This document shows, piece by piece, positions 18,012 through 26,692 of a stretch of DNA of 64,000 bases. The translations under genes were made by a program, and so were the position numbers. The notes below the pieces were generated by a model. That model searched no databases, was not told where the DNA came from, and saw only the letters and a program-made list of their open reading frames with translations. Position 1 is the first letter of the stretch; every line of letters begins with the position of its first letter. The DNA is from Pseudolactococcus sp041800635 (lineage in GTDB: Bacteria > Bacillota > Bacilli > Lactobacillales > Streptococcaceae): NCBI GenBank assembly GCA_047833645.1, contig CP181259.1, positions 496,001 through 560,000 of the forward strand, read 5' to 3'.

Positions 18012-19181
18012 TTATTTCATTTTCTTACGAAGTTTATAGGCCATCTCGCTCATCTTAAATAATAAACGGTTAACAGGGATATCAAACTCACCGACATAGA
18101 CTTCAATTTGTGGTTCAAAATGTTTCTTAAATTTCAAAAGGCCATCAGAGTCAGACAAAGAATTTTCCAGACCACCCATGTTAAGGGTCTGAGCACCTTT
18201 TTCAAAAGCATGGTTGATGGCTTCATACCAGGCTAAGTAAGAAGGATAATATTTTTGAAAAGCCGTATCCGTACCAGCATATAAGGTCTCAGCTGCCCCA
18301 CCAAAATTAAGGGTCAGGGTACCTGCAACTGGAATTACCGCACCCCTTTGGGCAACTGTCTCGGATAAATCTGCAATAGTTTTGTCAACGATTTCAAGAT
18401 CAGTCGTCAAAGCCTTAACTCGCTTGTCATTTTTAGCCTTGGACAGATTGTCAACGATTTTTTCTCGATTGCCTTTGGCTTCGGATAAAAGTTTACCAAA
18501 ATCCATCTTAACTAGATTGATAAAGGCATCATCACCGTACGTCTCAAGCAATTTCGTGTAATAGGCCGCGTTTCTCAAGCTAACTTGCTTTCGAGATGCC
18601 GTTTTTTGCATCAAATCAGAGAAGTCAGCGACAAGCTCGGTGCCACCAATCTCATAAATGGGCTGTGAATTGCGCGCTTTACGCAAAAATTGACGTGTTT
18701 TTTTGCTCAAAACGTCTTCAGAAAACGTTTCTCGATGAATGACTGCATTATAACGCGGTTGAATGGTATCCCCCATATCAGACGTCAATCCTGACCATTT
18801 AACACCAAGATTTTGTAATTTTTTCACCAGATTTTCTGACTTTTCAGCTAAAATCGCTGGATCAAATTTAATAAATAAGGCATGCTTTGACTTACCATAT
18901 TTTTTAAGTTCTGACAAGACAAATGTCAATAAATCAGTATCTGAATAATCCAACACAATCCCTCGTGGTATATAGAGCATTGTTAAACCTAATGGTAACG
19001 GTTTAATCAAAATACTCACGCTTGATTGTAAGACATTACCTTTATAAAAGCCAATGCGTTCATGTCGCCAATTATCTTTAATTTTTGCCCAATTTGAGGA
19101 CTGCAATAAATTCGTCAAGTGTGATGCCTTGATGAAGGCATCATGTTCAGCTGCTGATAGACCTATTTTTACTGTATACAT
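18012..19181 (-). CDS. FemABX-family peptidoglycan bridge ligase (second copy)
   Basis: A peptidyltransferase of the FemABX/MurMN family, 389 residues. Such enzymes take an amino acid from an aminoacyl-tRNA and add it to lysine of the lipid-linked stem peptide, building the interpeptide bridge. The sequence has two GNAT-like lobes (LQSSNWAKIK near the N-terminus; LAWYEAINHAFEKG, NMGGLENSL toward the C-terminus). Between them, at about residues 225-285, is a charged helical pair that corresponds to the tRNA-binding coiled coil. AGGAG lies before the ATG, and a TATAAT just upstream suggests its own promoter. Residue specificity cannot be read from sequence. Confidence 0.88.
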   Translation of the reverse strand: MYTVKIGLSAAEHDAFIKASHLTNLLQSSNWAKIKDNWRHERIGFYKGNVLQSSVSILIKPLPLGLTMLYIPRGIVLDYSDTDLLTFVLSELKKYGKSKHALFIKFDPAILAEKSENLVKKLQNLGVKWSGLTSDMGDTIQPRYNAVIHRETFSEDVLSKKTRQFLRKARNSQPIYEIGGTELVADFSDLMQKTASRKQVSLRNAAYYTKLLETYGDDAFINLVKMDFGKLLSEAKGNREKIVDNLSKAKNDKRVKALTTDLEIVDKTIADLSETVAQRGAVIPVAGTLTLNFGGAAETLYAGTDTAFQKYYPSYLAWYEAINHAFEKGAQTLNMGGLENSLSDSDGLLKFKKHFEPQIEVYVGEFDIPVNRLLFKMSEMAYKLRKKMK

Positions 19182-19200
19182 GACTAACTCCTAGATTTAC

Positions 19201-19268
19201 ATTATATCAAAAAAAAGAGCCATAAGCTTGCGCTATGAAAAATATCTGCCGATTGACTGCAGATATTT
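19201..19268 (-). terminator. Two tandem hairpins and a -10 box between the fem genes
   Basis: The first stem (AAATATCTGC at 19240-19249 with GCAGATATTT at 19259-19268) ends in five T. A second hairpin (19221-19227 with 19232-19237, one bulged base) ends in eight T (19209-19216), which lead directly into TATAAT (19201-19206) before the second fem gene. The pair separates the two fem genes into different transcripts. Confidence 0.8.
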
Positions 19269-19277
19269 ATAAACGCC

Positions 19278-20495
19278 TTAGCGACCCATTATTTTTTTCA
19301 AGCCGTCTGTCACCTTACTTAATAATGGCCTGACCACTAACTCATAGTTCCCTGAGGACTGCCAGATATAGCCCTTAAAGTTTTGTTTGAATTTTAAAAC
19401 ACCCTGATCTGGATTATCAGGCGCATTGACCCCCATAAAATGGTAGTGCTCAATGTGATGCGCAAAAGCAAATTGCAACATGTAATCTTGAATCAAGAAA
19501 GGGGCAGAAAATTCTCTATAGGTATCATACATGCCACTAAACATATAGTAGACATCATGAGGCATGATGAAGAATTGTGATGCAGCTAAGATGATATCTT
19601 GATCGCCATGTTTCTCCGCTAACTTTTGGAGTTCTGCTTGGAATTTTTCAAGACGTGACACTCTCTGATGAAGGGTATCCAGACTTTTTTTCTTATTTTG
19701 TGCCTCAGCTTGCTCAATTTCCTGATAAACGCCAGCCAATTCCAATTGATTGGCTTCCAATTCCTTTTGGAAATTTAGCTTGGCCAAGATAAATTTAACC
19801 TGGTCACCAAAGGCTTGGTAGACCGCCTGATAGTAAGACAGGTCTCGTGTGGAGAAATTTCGACGCTCCCCTGCTTCATCGACCACTTTTTTAAAATCAG
19901 CCAATTCATCATAGCTCGCCTCATAGACTTGAATGCCTAGTTTACGCGCTTTCTTAATCGTTTGTAGGCCATTTTTCTTATAGGATTTTTCGAGCTTCGC
20001 AACCGTTTCAAATTCCGATAAGTCTTTACTATAGTTGTAGTTAAAACTCTTTTCAAACTCACTCAACTGTGCTTGAGAAAAACCTAATGCCTGATAAAAA
20101 GCTTCTAAATCTTGGTTAAACGCACCCACTTTTTCCCAGTTATCATCATACTTTTCAATCATTTGATTAGAATGGACGATGAGTTTCAAGACACCCTGTT
20201 TTTTCAGTAAGGCTTTGGCTCCAGAAATCAGCACTTGATTGTCACTTGCTTTTTTTGAAAAGTAAGGATTACCATGTGCCTCTGCCAGATACCCAAACCT
20301 AACTTTTGCCAGTGTCACCAGCATGGCAGCGACAATTGTTTGGTCTGTTTTCACTGCAAAATAAAAGGGGGCATGTCCTAAAGCAGCTTGTAACTCACCA
20401 AAAGCCTTGGTTTGTTGGAAATGAATGTCATCACGTGTCGCCACAAAATGCGAAAACTCGTCTGCTGTGATGACTGTCAATTGACTACTGTCCAA
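19278..20495 (-). CDS. FemABX-family peptidoglycan bridge ligase (first copy)
   Basis: A second MurM/FemX-like aminoacyl-tRNA dependent ligase, 405 residues if started at the TTG at 20495. That TTG has AAAGGA seven bases upstream and lies across the proB stop codon. The longer open frame to 20555 runs deep into proB with no ribosome site. The N-lobe contains IHFQQTKAFGELQ. A long charged antiparallel coiled coil (about residues 235-295, ELEANQLELAGVYQEIEQ) is the tRNA-binding arm of this family. HYHFMGVNAPDNPDQGVLKFKQ corresponds to the conserved C-terminal block. The overlap with proB implies translational coupling. With the other copy it could make a two-residue cross-bridge. Confidence 0.87.
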   Translation of the reverse strand: MDSSQLTVITADEFSHFVATRDDIHFQQTKAFGELQAALGHAPFYFAVKTDQTIVAAMLVTLAKVRFGYLAEAHGNPYFSKKASDNQVLISGAKALLKKQGVLKLIVHSNQMIEKYDDNWEKVGAFNQDLEAFYQALGFSQAQLSEFEKSFNYNYSKDLSEFETVAKLEKSYKKNGLQTIKKARKLGIQVYEASYDELADFKKVVDEAGERRNFSTRDLSYYQAVYQAFGDQVKFILAKLNFQKELEANQLELAGVYQEIEQAEAQNKKKSLDTLHQRVSRLEKFQAELQKLAEKHGDQDIILAASQFFIMPHDVYYMFSGMYDTYREFSAPFLIQDYMLQFAFAHHIEHYHFMGVNAPDNPDQGVLKFKQNFKGYIWQSSGNYELVVRPLLSKVTDGLKKIMGR

Positions 20496-21285
20496 AGTAA
20501 GTTCCTTTCTTCTTGCCCGCAATGATATCCCGAATCTCACGAATTCTAGCACCATTAGTCAGCACCATCTGTTTATCAGTATCAAAAATGAGTTTGGCTG
20601 CCTCTAATTTACTGGTCATGCCACCTGTCCCAAAACGACTACCGGCACCGCCTGCCACCTTCATCAACTCGTCTGTAATTTCAGAGACCGTGTCAATGAG
20701 TTTGGCATCATCGAAAATATTGGGATTTTTATCGTAAAGTCCATCAATATCGGACAGCATAATTAACAAATCTGCATCTGCCAAGTTGGTCACAATGGCG
20801 CCTAATCTATCATTATCGCCAAATTTCGTCTTGTGATCCATCTCATCGACACTGACTGCATCATTTTCATTGATGATGGGAATAATCCCCATGCTCAAAA
20901 TCGCTTGTAGCGACATAGACGCATTTTGACGGCTCTCAGGATACTCAATCACATCATTGGTCAACAAAAGCTGCGACACTTTTTGTTGATAGCGCGCAAA
21001 AATATGATTGTAAAGGCTCATTAACTCAACCTGACCAATTGATGCCAAGGCTTGCTGTTGCGCAATTTCTGACGGTCGTTTATCCAGACCTAGAACATTT
21101 AAGCCAACACCAATGGCACCAGATGTCACCAAAATAATATCATAGCCTTCGTGCCTCAAACTTGACAGGGTAAAAGCCAAGTCATCCATATTTTTCAGAT
21201 TGATTTGACCATTTGCCAAAATCAGACTTGAGGTGCCGATTTTAACAACGATTCTTTTAGCAGTTTTTAGTTTTTCTCGATTCAT
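20485..21285 (-). CDS. proB: Glutamate 5-kinase
   Basis: ProB phosphorylates glutamate to glutamyl 5-phosphate, the first and feedback-controlled step of proline synthesis. The protein has 266 residues, only the amino acid kinase domain; the PUA domain present in the Escherichia coli and Bacillus proteins is absent, as in many streptococci. Visible motifs are VVKIGTSSL at the N-terminus, ILVTSGAIGVG near 55, and the nucleotide-site segment GTGGMTSKLEAAK near 218. It follows recN by four bases and overlaps the first fem gene, so it lies in the long xseA-to-fem operon rather than beside proA. Confidence 0.96.
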   Translation of the reverse strand: MNREKLKTAKRIVVKIGTSSLILANGQINLKNMDDLAFTLSSLRHEGYDIILVTSGAIGVGLNVLGLDKRPSEIAQQQALASIGQVELMSLYNHIFARYQQKVSQLLLTNDVIEYPESRQNASMSLQAILSMGIIPIINENDAVSVDEMDHKTKFGDNDRLGAIVTNLADADLLIMLSDIDGLYDKNPNIFDDAKLIDTVSEITDELMKVAGGAGSRFGTGGMTSKLEAAKLIFDTDKQMVLTNGARIREIRDIIAGKKKGTYFGQ

Positions 21286-21289
21286 CTTC

Positions 21290-22960
21290 TTATTTTTCCA
21301 GTAATTTTTTGGCCTGTGCTAAGGCTTCAGGTGTTAAATCATCGCCAGCAAGCATTTTAGCAATCTCGATTTCCCGTTCTTCAACTGTTAATTTTCTAAC
21401 GGTTGATGTCGTGCTATCGTCCAGCTGAAGTTTTTCAATATGGTATTGGGTATCCGCAATCGCGACAACTTGTGGTAAATGCGAGATACACAAGACCTGA
21501 CCACTTTGGGAAATCTTGTAGATTTTATTGGCAATGGCTTGGGCAACACGTCCTGAAACCCCTGTATCAACTTCGTCAAAGACAATCGCCGTTTTATTTT
21601 CACGTCTGGCAAAACTTGACTTGATCGCAAGCATAATCCGACTCATTTCCCCACCCGATGCTGTCTTAGCCAGAGGCTTGAAGCCTTCGCCCGGATTGGT
21701 TTGAATGAAGAACTCGACGTGCTGATTCCCATTGACCGAGAATTTAGCGGGTTCAAAGTGAACCTTGAAATCGGCCTTAGCCATGTAGAGATCGGCCAAC
21801 TCGCCTTTGACGTCTTTGGCCAGCCTGTCGGCAATGGTTGCTCTAGCTTCTGCAAGGGCCTGTGCACTAATCAAGAGTGATTTTTCAGCCGCTTTAAATG
21901 CCGCTTCCAGATTTTCTGAAGAGTTCTCATCCCCAGTGAGCGCGTCAAGCTCCTTTTGACAGTTGGTCAAATAAGCCAGCACATCTGCCAATTCAGGGCC
22001 GTATTTTTTCTTGAGGGTGGTCAAAACCGAAATCCGATCTTCAATCATCGCCAACTCTGACGGATTGAATTCTAAATCGTCAATTCGCTTTTCCAAATCT
22101 GCCGCAGCATCTTCTAATAGATAGTAAGCCTCTGCAATTTTTTCAGACAATTTGGCATAGCTTGCCGCATCAAACTGACTCGCCGACTCCAACTCATTCA
22201 TGGCATTTCTCACCATTGACAGACTTGAATAATCAGATGCATCATCATCTAAGGAATAATAAGCCGCGTTCAAGTACTCTGCAATGTGATTGGCATGGGT
22301 GAGGCGCTCACGTCTTTGATAAATATCCTCGTCTGTTTTAAGATCAAGCTCAGCTGAGGTGATTTCATCAATTTGAAATCTCAATATATCAATCCGCTGG
22401 GCAAATTCAGCTTGATTTTTCTTGAGCGTCAGCAGTTTTTGGCGTAATGTTTTATAGGCTGAAAATTTTTGAGTGTAGTCTTGCTTGATTTTCAAAAATT
22501 TTTTGTCGCCAAATTCGTCTAACATGGCGAGGTGATGGGCTGAACTCATCAGTTCCTGATGGTCATGTTGCCCATGAATATCCACCAAAAAGCTACTAAT
22601 GGCTTGAAGATTTGATAAGGGGGTCAAAACACCATTAATTCGACAAGATGACCTACCATTGGCAAAAATCTCCCGTCGCAAAATCAGCTCGCCTGTGTTC
22701 TCAAAGCCAAGCGTTTCAAGTTGTTGGGCGATTTCAAGATGATCTTGTTGATAGAAAAACAAGCCTTCTATTTCCGCCTTGTCAGCACCATGGCGGACAA
22801 ATGACGTCTGTGCCCGTGACCCTAATAGCAGGTTCATGGCATCGATAATTATCGATTTCCCCGCCCCTGTTTCACCGGTCAAAATCGACATCCCTTGATC
22901 AAATTGCATGGTAATCGTGTCGATAATGGCAAAATTTTTGATTGATATTTCCTGTAACAT
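21290..22960 (-). CDS. recN: DNA repair protein RecN
   Basis: RecN is an SMC-like ATPase that tethers broken DNA ends during recombinational repair. The protein has 556 residues from the ATG at 22960, which follows GGAGGG. The Walker A motif is GETGAGKSIIIDAMN near residue 31. Two long helical regions form the coiled coil around a central hinge. The C-terminal head has ASGGEMSRIMLAIK (signature) and IVFDEVDTGVSG (Walker B). It follows argR by about 45 bases, an order conserved in Firmicutes, and is followed by proB. Confidence 0.97.
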   Translation of the reverse strand: MLQEISIKNFAIIDTITMQFDQGMSILTGETGAGKSIIIDAMNLLLGSRAQTSFVRHGADKAEIEGLFFYQQDHLEIAQQLETLGFENTGELILRREIFANGRSSCRINGVLTPLSNLQAISSFLVDIHGQHDHQELMSSAHHLAMLDEFGDKKFLKIKQDYTQKFSAYKTLRQKLLTLKKNQAEFAQRIDILRFQIDEITSAELDLKTDEDIYQRRERLTHANHIAEYLNAAYYSLDDDASDYSSLSMVRNAMNELESASQFDAASYAKLSEKIAEAYYLLEDAAADLEKRIDDLEFNPSELAMIEDRISVLTTLKKKYGPELADVLAYLTNCQKELDALTGDENSSENLEAAFKAAEKSLLISAQALAEARATIADRLAKDVKGELADLYMAKADFKVHFEPAKFSVNGNQHVEFFIQTNPGEGFKPLAKTASGGEMSRIMLAIKSSFARRENKTAIVFDEVDTGVSGRVAQAIANKIYKISQSGQVLCISHLPQVVAIADTQYHIEKLQLDDSTTSTVRKLTVEEREIEIAKMLAGDDLTPEALAQAKKLLEK

Positions 22961-23005
22961 CAATTTCCCTCCATCAAGGTGCCTAGACTTGCCTGTGTCC
23001 CACCA

Positions 23006-23440
23006 TTAATTTGATAAACTGTTCTCGATTTTCTCCGCATGGTCAGCCGATGTGGCGATTAATAAAATCGTATCATCATCTGATAGGACGGTAAAAATCA
23101 GCGGTTCAAAGCGTGTCAGCAAGCGATTTTTAAGTAGCATGGCTGACCCTGGGCTCGTTCTAATCGCCAATTGATTGCCCTGCCTTTTAATTTCTCCAAT
23201 GACTGATTTGAAGAATTCCGTATCTGTATTGGGGCGATTGCTTTCCGGCAAGGCATAGCGATAGCCACCTGTTTTAGCTGGCACCTTCACCAAGCGGAGT
23301 TCTCGCATATCGCGTGAAACAGTGGCTTGTGTGATTTCAATCTTTAAATTCAATAATGCCGATACCAAGTCATCTTGTGTCATGATGTCTTGCTCAACCA
23401 GAATTTTTTTGATTAAATCAATGCGTTCATTTTTTTTCAT
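23006..23440 (-). CDS. argR: Arginine repressor family regulator
   Basis: ArgR/AhrC family transcriptional regulator, 144 residues. The N-terminal winged helix (residues 1-65) has EITQATVSRDMRELRLVKVPAKTGGYRYALP, the standard DNA-recognition block. The C-terminal domain oligomerises and binds arginine, with SPGSAMLLKNRL and SDDDTILLIATSA. Lactococci have more than one ArgR-type regulator acting together; this one sits in the tlyA-recN context typical of the housekeeping copy. It overlaps the end of tlyA by 14 bases. Confidence 0.94.
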   Translation of the reverse strand: MKKNERIDLIKKILVEQDIMTQDDLVSALLNLKIEITQATVSRDMRELRLVKVPAKTGGYRYALPESNRPNTDTEFFKSVIGEIKRQGNQLAIRTSPGSAMLLKNRLLTRFEPLIFTVLSDDDTILLIATSADHAEKIENSLSN

Positions 23441-24248
23441 CTAATTCTCCATGCGCTTCAGCCACCACCGTTTGAATCTGTGGTGTCACTTTATCGATCA
23501 GGTCTGCTTTTTTTGTCAAATGCAGTAGAAATTCAATATTGCCATGACCACCTTTAATCGGTGAACTTGTCAAACCGATCGTCGAAAAGCCTAGACCATT
23601 GGCCATATTGATAACCGTTTCAATCACAGTTTCATGAATTTTAGCATCTTTAATGATGCCATTTTTACCGATTTGTTCACGTCCTGCCTCAAATTGTGGT
23701 TTAATCAAGGCCACGACTTGCCCATCTTCCAGTAAAATATCATACAAAGCGGGCAAAATTAAGGCCAAACTGATAAAAGATACATCAATTGACGCAAAAG
23801 TTGGCAGGTCATAACTAAAATCTTCTGGTTTAGCATAGCGAAAATTAAACTGTTCCATGACGACAACACGGTCATCTTGTCGAATTTTCCAAGCCAATTG
23901 ATTGGTGCCGACATCAACAGCATAAACCAATTTAGCCCCATTTTGGAGCATGACGTCCGTAAAGCCACCTGTTGATGACCCAATATCAATGGCAGTTTGA
24001 TCTGAAACTGAAATCTCAAATAGGTCAAGCGCTCGCGCCAATTTCAGACCCCCTCGACTGACATAAGGTAACTTTTCACCCTTAATCATCAACTCTAGGT
24101 CATCGGAAATTTTTTCGCCTGGTTTATCAAAGCGTTCTCCATTAAGGGCATTGATGACAATGCCTGCCATGACACCACGTTTTGCCTGCTCGCGTGTGTC
24201 AAATAGTCCTTGATTGTAGGCCAGGACATCTACTCGTTCTTTAGTCAA
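23427..24248 (-). CDS. tlyA: TlyA-family rRNA methyltransferase
   Basis: TlyA/YqxC family 2'-O-methyltransferase acting on rRNA. The 273-residue protein begins with an S4 RNA-binding domain (ERVDVLAYNQGLFDTREQAKRGVMAGIV). A FtsJ-like methyltransferase fold follows, with AIDIGSSTGGFTDVMLQ near residue 87 as the SAM motif and VYAVDVGTNQLAW after it. The first codon is TTG, overlapping the end of ispA by eight bases; no strong ribosome site is visible, so translation is probably coupled. Its neighbours xseA-xseB-ispA-tlyA-argR-recN are the conserved Gram-positive order. Confidence 0.93.
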   Translation of the reverse strand: MTKERVDVLAYNQGLFDTREQAKRGVMAGIVINALNGERFDKPGEKISDDLELMIKGEKLPYVSRGGLKLARALDLFEISVSDQTAIDIGSSTGGFTDVMLQNGAKLVYAVDVGTNQLAWKIRQDDRVVVMEQFNFRYAKPEDFSYDLPTFASIDVSFISLALILPALYDILLEDGQVVALIKPQFEAGREQIGKNGIIKDAKIHETVIETVINMANGLGFSTIGLTSSPIKGGHGNIEFLLHLTKKADLIDKVTPQIQTVVAEAHGELDEKK

Positions 24249-25113
24249 TTTTTAATCTTTCAATTTGTTTCAAAATGCTGTCAGGGACTAGCTGCGTTGT
24301 CCTCGAAAGCTCAGCTAAAATACCTTCAGCTGCCGCCAGATTTTCGGCTAATTCTGCCTTGGCGCCAGACAAACCTAGTAATTTCACATAGGTCGACTTG
24401 TCTGCAACTTCATCTTTACCAGGTGTTTTCCCGATTTGGTCAAATGTTGCGGTGACATCTAAAATGTCATCTCGGATTTGGAAGGCTTGACCGACTTTTT
24501 CACCTAGATTGCGGAGTGATAAGATGACCTCATCTGACTGCTGCGCGATAAGGCCTGCGGCAACGAAAGGAAAAGTCAACATTCTCCCTGTTTTGAGGGC
24601 GTGAATTTGTTTCAGCTGCCCAAAATCAAGGGCTTGCGTCTCCCCGTCCATATCCAAGACTTGACCTGCAACCATGCCATGACTGCCTGAGGCTAGTGCC
24701 AACTCTCTCACCAAAACAACAACGACGCTTGATGGTAAGTCAGCATTTGCCAATAAAAGATAGGGATCAAGCAAAAGGGCATCGCCTGCTAAAATCGCCT
24801 GTGCTTCTCCAAAAACCTTATGGTTGGTCGGTTTGCCACGACGAAAATCGTCATTATCCATGGCCGGCAAGTCATCGTGGATGAGCGAGCTGGTGTGAAT
24901 CAGCTCCACAGCACCGGCTACTTTGAGGTGTTCTGTCGTAATGGTCACGCCAAAGGCCTGCAAAGTTTCGAGAAGAAACAAGGGTCGAATCCGCTTGCCG
25001 CCTGCCTGAATCGAGTATTGGATACTCTGCGTCAGATGGGGCACTAAATCAGCCGCAGCATAAAAGTCATCGAAAAGACTTGTCAATGCGGTTAATAGGG
25101 TTTTATTGTCCAT
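24241..25113 (-). CDS. ispA: Farnesyl diphosphate synthase
   Basis: Polyprenyl synthase that condenses isopentenyl and dimethylallyl diphosphate to farnesyl diphosphate, precursor of undecaprenyl phosphate. From the ATG at 25113 the product is 290 residues, beginning MDNKTLLTALTS; the longer frame adds eight unlikely residues inside xseB. The first aspartate-rich motif is HDDLPAMDNDDFRRGKPTNH near residue 85 and the second is IRDDILDVTA near 220. GGKRIRP lies near 45 and binds isopentenyl diphosphate. The gene overlaps the last codons of xseB by 11 bases and is followed by an eight-base overlap with tlyA. Confidence 0.95.
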   Translation of the reverse strand: MDNKTLLTALTSLFDDFYAAADLVPHLTQSIQYSIQAGGKRIRPLFLLETLQAFGVTITTEHLKVAGAVELIHTSSLIHDDLPAMDNDDFRRGKPTNHKVFGEAQAILAGDALLLDPYLLLANADLPSSVVVVLVRELALASGSHGMVAGQVLDMDGETQALDFGQLKQIHALKTGRMLTFPFVAAGLIAQQSDEVILSLRNLGEKVGQAFQIRDDILDVTATFDQIGKTPGKDEVADKSTYVKLLGLSGAKAELAENLAAAEGILAELSRTTQLVPDSILKQIERLKID

Positions 25114-25321
25114 CGAATACTTGCTCTGTACCATCATCAGCCATCACTTTAACTAGCGTTGCTTCTGCCTCTTTCAAGGTTTTTTGAAGGGCTTTAGACA
25201 ACTTCATGCCTTTTTGAAATTCAGCAATGGCTGCTTCCAAGGGCACATCACCATTTTCCAAACGTTTGACGATGTCTTCTAACGCTGCTAAATTTTCTTC
25301 AAAAGTTACTGCTTTAACCAT
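25103..25321 (-). CDS. xseB: Exodeoxyribonuclease VII small subunit
   Basis: XseB, 72 residues, the small helical subunit of exonuclease VII, which coats the long coiled-coil arms of XseA. The sequence FEENLAALEDIVKRLENGDVPLE is the family signature, forming a two-helix hairpin, and the second helix contains FQKGMKLSKALQKTL. It overlaps the 3' end of xseA by eight bases with GAGGTG as ribosome site, and ends inside the start region of ispA. This order is conserved in Firmicutes. Confidence 0.96.
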   Translation of the reverse strand: MVKAVTFEENLAALEDIVKRLENGDVPLEAAIAEFQKGMKLSKALQKTLKEAEATLVKVMADDGTEQVFDGQ

Positions 25322-26642
25322 TTTTCACCTCTACATTGATTTGACCATCTGAGACTTCTAGGCTCAATTGGTCGCCTGTTTTAACATCTTGGATGGATTT
25401 GACCACCTTCTGATCTGCTGTTCGTGCAATCGCAAAGCCACGTTTGATAATTTTCTCTGGATCGATCAAACTCAAGCTGTCATAAGCTTTTTCTGCTCGT
25501 GTTTTTTGATGTTCAAAGAAATTGCTGAAGGTCACTTTCAAACTCGCGATTTCTCTGTCCAATTGTCGATTGGCTTCTACGATTTTTTGGTCCAATCGTA
25601 GACTGGTCAAGCGACTGGTCAAAAGGGCTTGGGCTTGTTGATTTTTTTGATAATGCTGCTGTAAGTTCTGGGTCAACGTGCCTGTCAGCTGATCTAATTT
25701 CTGCAGATAACCGTCATATAAACGCTCGGGTTGCCGAAAAATCACTGAATTTTGCAGTCTGATCAGTCTTTCTTGTCCTTGGTTGACGCTACGTTGCACG
25801 CTGCTCGTTAGTCTTGTTTCACTGTTTGTCAAATACTGTAAAATATCGAGTTTGGTGTTTGGTGTTGCTAACTCAGCTGCTGCGGTTGGGGTTGCAGCAC
25901 GTCTATCCGCGACAAAATCTGCCAACGTCGTATCCGTTTCATGACCAACTGAGGAAATGACAGGAATTCTTGATTCAAAAATCGCGCGGACGACGATTTC
26001 CTCGTTAAAGGCCCAGAGGTCTTCAATCGAGCCACCACCACGACCGATGATTAGAACATCCAAGTCTGCCCGTTCATTGGCTTCGCGGATGCGACTGGCA
26101 ACTTCCTCTGCAGCACCATTACCCTGAACCTTGGCGGGAAAGAGGAGGATGTCTGTCATGGGGAAGCGGCGGTTGACGGTGGTGATGATGTCGCGAATTA
26201 CGGCACCGCTGGGACTTGTGATGACGCCGATTTTTCTTGAAAAGGCAGGAATGGCTTGCTTAAAGTCAGGGTTGAAGAGGCCTTCAGCGGTCAGTTTTTT
26301 TTTGAGTTGTTCGAGCTGAACGGCTAAGGCGCCAATGCCGTCGGGCATCATTTTTTCGATGATAATCGAGTAAGAGCCGCCCGGTTCATAGAGCTGGACG
26401 CGGCCGATGAGGTTAACTTTCATGCCTTCTTCTAAATCAAAGTTAAGTTTAGAGAAGGCGCCTGCCCACATGGTCGCTTGGATCACAGATTTCTCATCCT
26501 TGATCGCAAAGTATTGGTGCTTGGGCCGGCGTCTGAAATTGGAAATTTCGCCCGTCAGAAAAACCCGCTCCAAATAAGGATCACGGTCAAATTTGGTCTT
26601 TAAATATTTAGTTAATGTTGACACACTCAAATATTCTGTCAT
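25314..26642 (-). CDS. xseA: Exodeoxyribonuclease VII large subunit, predicted leaderless mRNA
   Basis: XseA cuts single-stranded DNA from either end into short oligonucleotides. The protein has 442 residues: an N-terminal OB domain (LERVFLTGEISNFRRRPKHQYF), the catalytic domain with KIGVITSPSGAVIRDI near residue 130 and GRGGGSIEDLWAFN near 235, and a long C-terminal coiled coil. The start agrees with streptococcal homologues (MxxYLSVxTLTKYLK). No Shine-Dalgarno precedes it; instead TGG-TACAAT ends only six bases before the ATG, so the mRNA probably begins at or next to the start codon. It is the first gene of the xse-isp-tly-arg-rec-pro-fem operon. Confidence 0.96.
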   Translation of the reverse strand: MTEYLSVSTLTKYLKTKFDRDPYLERVFLTGEISNFRRRPKHQYFAIKDEKSVIQATMWAGAFSKLNFDLEEGMKVNLIGRVQLYEPGGSYSIIIEKMMPDGIGALAVQLEQLKKKLTAEGLFNPDFKQAIPAFSRKIGVITSPSGAVIRDIITTVNRRFPMTDILLFPAKVQGNGAAEEVASRIREANERADLDVLIIGRGGGSIEDLWAFNEEIVVRAIFESRIPVISSVGHETDTTLADFVADRRAATPTAAAELATPNTKLDILQYLTNSETRLTSSVQRSVNQGQERLIRLQNSVIFRQPERLYDGYLQKLDQLTGTLTQNLQQHYQKNQQAQALLTSRLTSLRLDQKIVEANRQLDREIASLKVTFSNFFEHQKTRAEKAYDSLSLIDPEKIIKRGFAIARTADQKVVKSIQDVKTGDQLSLEVSDGQINVEVKNG

Positions 26643-26648
26643 GTTTCT

Positions 26649-26680
26649 ATTGTACCAAAAAAACGGGAATTTTTCCCCGT
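26649..26680 (-). terminator. folD terminator fused to xseA promoter
   Basis: On the minus strand ACGGG (26676-26680) pairs with CCCGT (26663-26667) and is followed by seven T (26657-26663), then GG and TACAAT (26649-26654). The T-tract of the folD terminator thus forms the upstream part of the xseA extended -10 promoter. Confidence 0.85.
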
Positions 26681-26692
26681 CTGAATTTAGTG

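Noticed and set aside
20496..20555. N-terminal extension of the first fem gene into proB
   Set aside because: No ribosome site and no family likeness; the TTG at 20495 has AAAGGA at proper distance.
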